This document shows, one piece after another, positions 61,346 to 64,000 of a stretch of 64,000 nt of DNA. A program made the position numbers and the translations under genes. The DNA comes from Flavilitoribacter nigricans DSM 23189 = NBRC 102662 (GTDB lineage: Bacteria; Bacteroidota; Bacteroidia; Chitinophagales; Saprospiraceae): contig NZ_PDUD01000031.1 of the NCBI RefSeq assembly GCF_002646595.1, forward strand, positions 62,001 to 126,000, given 5' to 3'. The notes beneath the pieces were generated by a model. That model had not been told where the DNA came from. It saw nothing but the letters and a program-made list of their open reading frames with translations, and made no database searches. The number at the start of each line of letters is the position of its first letter. Positions within the stretch are counted from its first letter, which is position 1.

Positions 61346-61520
61346 CTGCTTTTGACCGTCCGAAACGGTCGGAAGTTATTCATTCAAGCTTTCGGAGGAA
61401 AAGCGGGGAATGAGGCAAGGTAATACTGGCTGGAGGCCGAATGGTGCTCCCCTACCCCGCCCTGGATTACCCACTGACCTTTCTTCCTGGCATTGTTCCG
61501 TGAGCCAACCCGAAGGAACT

Positions 61521-63446
61521 ATGCCTGCTTTCATTCATCTGTTCGCTGTTTGCCTCCTGCTGAGTCTGCCGCTTTTTAGCGTGGCGCAGATCGATACGTT
61601 ACTGCAGTTGCCCACGGTCGAGATCAGTGAGACCAGCGTACGTAGTCAGGTCACGGGGGGGCGGACACGCAACTGGGACCGGGCGGACCTCCGGGCATTT
61701 GCTCACACCAATCTGGCAGAATGGCTCGGTCAGCAAAGCGGCCTCTACATCAAAAGCTACGGCAGCGGCAGCATTGCCACTACCTCAATCCGTGGCGGTA
61801 GCGCCGCCCATACCAGTGTGCTGTGGAACGGCCTGCCCATACCCAGCCCAATGTTGGGGCAATTAGATTTTTCGCTGTTCCCATTGGGGTTTATCGACCG
61901 TGCCCAACTCACTTACGGCGGCAATAGTGCCGCCTGGGGCAGCGGTGCCATCGGAGGGGTACTCAGTCTAAGTAATGAAATGCCCGGAGATAGTACCGCC
62001 GGTCTGGACCTAAGGTCTACCCTCGGCAGTTTTGGCTTTCAGGACTACCAGCTGAGCGGATATTATCGCCAGGGACGTCTGGGATTCCAGACCCGCCTTT
62101 TTTACCGATCTGCCGATAACGATTTCCGGTACCGGATCCGACCGGACCTGGCGGAGCAGGTCCGTACCCATGCGGCCCTGCAGCAGTCGGGCATTTTACA
62201 AAGTGCCTACTGGAAACCGGATGCGCGTCAGCAACTGAGCATACACGTCTGGGCCCAGCAATCCGACCGGGAGATCCCGCCCACTACCGTACAAAACCAA
62301 AGCCTCGCCACCCAGGCCGACCGCTTTATCCGAACGGCACTCCACTGGAAACGGATTGGTCCGCAAATGATCTGGCAGGCCCGGCTGGGGCTCTTCCGGG
62401 AGATCATCGACTACCGGGATGAACAGATCCGTTTGCAGGCACTGACCGGTTTCTGGACCACTCAGGCGGAGGTCAGCGGAAGCCGGGCCTGGAACGGGAA
62501 CCACCACCTGCAATTCGGCATTACCCATAACTGGGTGACGGCCCGGGCGGATGCCTACGCCCGTCCTCCGGAACAAAACCGCACCGCGCCCTTTTTGGTA
62601 TACCGATACCATTTGGGCGATTGGACGCTGCAGTTCAACCTCCGGGAAGAGATCGTCGACGGTAAGTTACAACCTCTGGTACCGGGGTTGGGGCTGGAAG
62701 GGCCGGTAAGCCGGCACCTGCGCTTTCGGGCCAAGGTCAGCCGCAACTATCGTCTGCCGACCCTCAACGACCTGTACTGGCAACCGGGTGGCAATCCGGA
62801 CCTGCTGCCCGAAAGCGGCTGGAGCCAGGAAGCCGGGCTGGAGTGGCGGGCAGTTACCGGTGCCCACTCCTGGTCATTGGGCATTACGGCCTTCAATCGC
62901 CATATCGATAACTGGATCTTATGGAGCCGCCCCGATGGACAGTCTTTCTGGTCTTCTAATAATATTACCAAGGTGTGGAGCCGGGGACTGGAATATCGCG
63001 CGGAATGGGGCTGGCGGTCTTCCGACTGGCAGTTGCAGCTCTCTACCGCTTATGATTACATCCGCTCTACGAACGAGATCGGGATCACCAGTCCTAAACT
63101 CGAGCGGGGGGAACAACTGATCTACGTGCCGGAACATCAGGCATTCGGACAGGCCCGTCTGCAATGGCGGCAATTGCAGTTGCAGTACCGGCACACTTAC
63201 ACCGGCCCGGTCGGCAGTCTCAATGTCGGCCAGCTATCCGGTTATGACCTGGGCAGTACGGGACTTACCTATCATCTGGAGAAATCAAACTGGGGATCCC
63301 GTCTTTATCTCCAGATCAATAATCTCTGGAATGTTCCTTATCGCGTGATCGAACGCCAACCGATGCCTGGCCGGCATTTCCAGCTTGGCCTGCAGCTGTA
63401 TTTTCGGCGACCGACCGGAAGCCAGGTGCATCAACCGATTCCATAA
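61521..63446 (+). CDS. btuB: TonB-dependent cobalamin receptor (BtuB-like)
   Basis: From ATG 61521 (641 residues). Signal peptide (LFAVCLLLSLPLFSVAQ), a short lead with LPTVEISE (possible TonB-contact region), plug (IATTSIRGGSAAHTSVLWNGLPI; LTYGGNSAAWGSGAIGGVLSLSNE) and barrel ending in FQLGLQLYFRRPTG. It lacks a CarboxypepD_reg domain, as usual for BtuB-type receptors. The cobalamin riboswitch directly upstream supports B12 or another corrinoid as substrate. The frame runs open to 61410, but that part overlaps the leader and lacks a signal. The DUF4465 gene follows after 24 bases. Confidence 0.9.
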   Translation: MPAFIHLFAVCLLLSLPLFSVAQIDTLLQLPTVEISETSVRSQVTGGRTRNWDRADLRAFAHTNLAEWLGQQSGLYIKSYGSGSIATTSIRGGSAAHTSVLWNGLPIPSPMLGQLDFSLFPLGFIDRAQLTYGGNSAAWGSGAIGGVLSLSNEMPGDSTAGLDLRSTLGSFGFQDYQLSGYYRQGRLGFQTRLFYRSADNDFRYRIRPDLAEQVRTHAALQQSGILQSAYWKPDARQQLSIHVWAQQSDREIPPTTVQNQSLATQADRFIRTALHWKRIGPQMIWQARLGLFREIIDYRDEQIRLQALTGFWTTQAEVSGSRAWNGNHHLQFGITHNWVTARADAYARPPEQNRTAPFLVYRYHLGDWTLQFNLREEIVDGKLQPLVPGLGLEGPVSRHLRFRAKVSRNYRLPTLNDLYWQPGGNPDLLPESGWSQEAGLEWRAVTGAHSWSLGITAFNRHIDNWILWSRPDGQSFWSSNNITKVWSRGLEYRAEWGWRSSDWQLQLSTAYDYIRSTNEIGITSPKLERGEQLIYVPEHQAFGQARLQWRQLQLQYRHTYTGPVGSLNVGQLSGYDLGSTGLTYHLEKSNWGSRLYLQINNLWNVPYRVIERQPMPGRHFQLGLQLYFRRPTGSQVHQPIP

Positions 63447-63470
63447 AAACCATAATAAACATCAATACCA

Positions 63471-64000
63471 ATGAGACAATTCTTCATTTGCCTGCTGGGC
63501 AGTATTTCGCTGTCGTTCGTGTCGGCCCAGACAACGGCCACCTTCGAATCCTTTGGCCTGGCTCCCGATAACTTTCTGGACGGCGGCGACAACAGCGGCG
63601 GTTTTAGTGACGGCAATGTTTTTCTGCCCAATAGCTATAATTTCGATTACGGCTCCTGGTCCGGATGGGCCATTTCGAGCATGACGGATACGCTGACCGC
63701 GGGCTATACCAACCAATTCAGCGCCATTACCGGCGGTGGTTACGATGATTCCGATACCTATGCCGTTACGTTCGCTTCTCCATTCTCTAATCTGATCCTG
63801 ACGGAAGGTGCAGCCGGAGGAACGGTGGAAGGGCTGTACGTCACCAACAATACCTATGCCTACCTGAGCATGCTGAACGGGGACAGCTTCGCCAAAAAAT
63901 TCGGTGGAGAAACGGGAGACGATCCGGACTTTTTTCTGCTGACCATCAAGAAATACCTGAACGGTACGCTGAGTACGGATAGCATCGATTTCTACCTGGC
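63471..64000 (+). CDS. DUF4465 exported protein, 3' partial
   Basis: The frame runs from ATG 63471 past the window end (176 codons visible). A signal peptide (FFICLLGSISLSFVSAQ) is followed by a beta-sandwich start: ATFESFGLAPDNFLDGGD, SWSGWAISSMTDT, YAVTFASPFSNLIL. This is the DUF4465 family. In Bacteroidota, DUF4465 proteins recur in B12-riboswitch operons, and I recall that surface corrinoid-binding proteins called BtuH belong here, though I cannot verify it. A role as surface corrinoid-binding partner of the upstream receptor is therefore likely. Confidence 0.8.
   Translation, partial: MRQFFICLLGSISLSFVSAQTTATFESFGLAPDNFLDGGDNSGGFSDGNVFLPNSYNFDYGSWSGWAISSMTDTLTAGYTNQFSAITGGGYDDSDTYAVTFASPFSNLILTEGAAGGTVEGLYVTNNTYAYLSMLNGDSFAKKFGGETGDDPDFFLLTIKKYLNGTLSTDSIDFYL

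Overview
The window looks like a chromosomal segment from a Bacteroidota member, most likely a Saprospiria/Lewinella-like marine or sludge bacterium. The indications are a type IX secretion C-terminal sorting domain, many TonB-dependent receptors with carboxypeptidase-regulatory or STN domains, families largely restricted to Bacteroidota (DUF4249, DUF4465, DUF4856, DUF6090, HYC_CC_PP), promoters of the Bacteroidota TTTG-N19-TAnnTTTG type, and little Shine-Dalgarno signal. Taxonomy is inferred from these features and was not tested by a search.

Layout. 1-4.1 kb: an FAD/ferredoxin electron-transfer protein (5' truncated by the window) with the two subunits of a 2-oxoacid:ferredoxin oxidoreductase. 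4.2-6.3 kb: a single reading frame joining an ECF sigma factor, one membrane span, a DUF4369-like region and a TlpA-type thioredoxin domain; this is the most unusual gene in the window. 6.6-11.3 kb: a GH18 chitinase, a divergent Fur-family regulator and thioredoxin-reductase-like flavoprotein sharing a 7-1-7 operator, and an S74 intramolecular-chaperone protein with a T9SS signal. 11.7-16.1 kb: a small inverted-repeat element, a MacB/FtsX-type permease and a DUF4139 protein. 16.2-21.9 kb: a TetR regulator bracketed by two palindromic operators, dihydrolipoyl dehydrogenase, FabF and a Tat-exported molybdopterin dehydrogenase.

22-26.8 kb is an AT-richer accessory stretch: a lipoprotein, an LRR protein, a hydrolase and a HigB/HigA toxin-antitoxin pair followed by an ankyrin gene. 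26.8-36.7 kb: LpxD, a DUF6090 protein, a complete MITE-like element with 16-bp terminal inverted repeats and 12-bp flanking direct repeats, then a Cus-type heavy-metal efflux operon (HYC_CC_PP protein, CusA, TolC-like protein, CusB). 36.7-42.2 kb: DNA-repair-related proteins (HhH, AlkC/AlkD-like), an acid-ceramidase-like Ntn hydrolase and small unknowns. 42.3-54.4 kb: a probable iron-uptake locus in two divergent operons (TonB receptor, HTTM protein, di-haem protein, two imelysins and DUF4856 leftwards; TonB receptor and thioredoxin rightwards), with TTTAGA/TCTAAA-type operators at both promoters. 54.5-60.9 kb: a four-gene DUF4249/STN-TonB receptor operon. 60.9-64 kb: a cobalamin riboswitch leading into a BtuB-like receptor and a DUF4465 protein cut by the window end.

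No rRNA, tRNA, CRISPR array or intact transposase was seen. Domain names come from recognising the sequences, not from searches.
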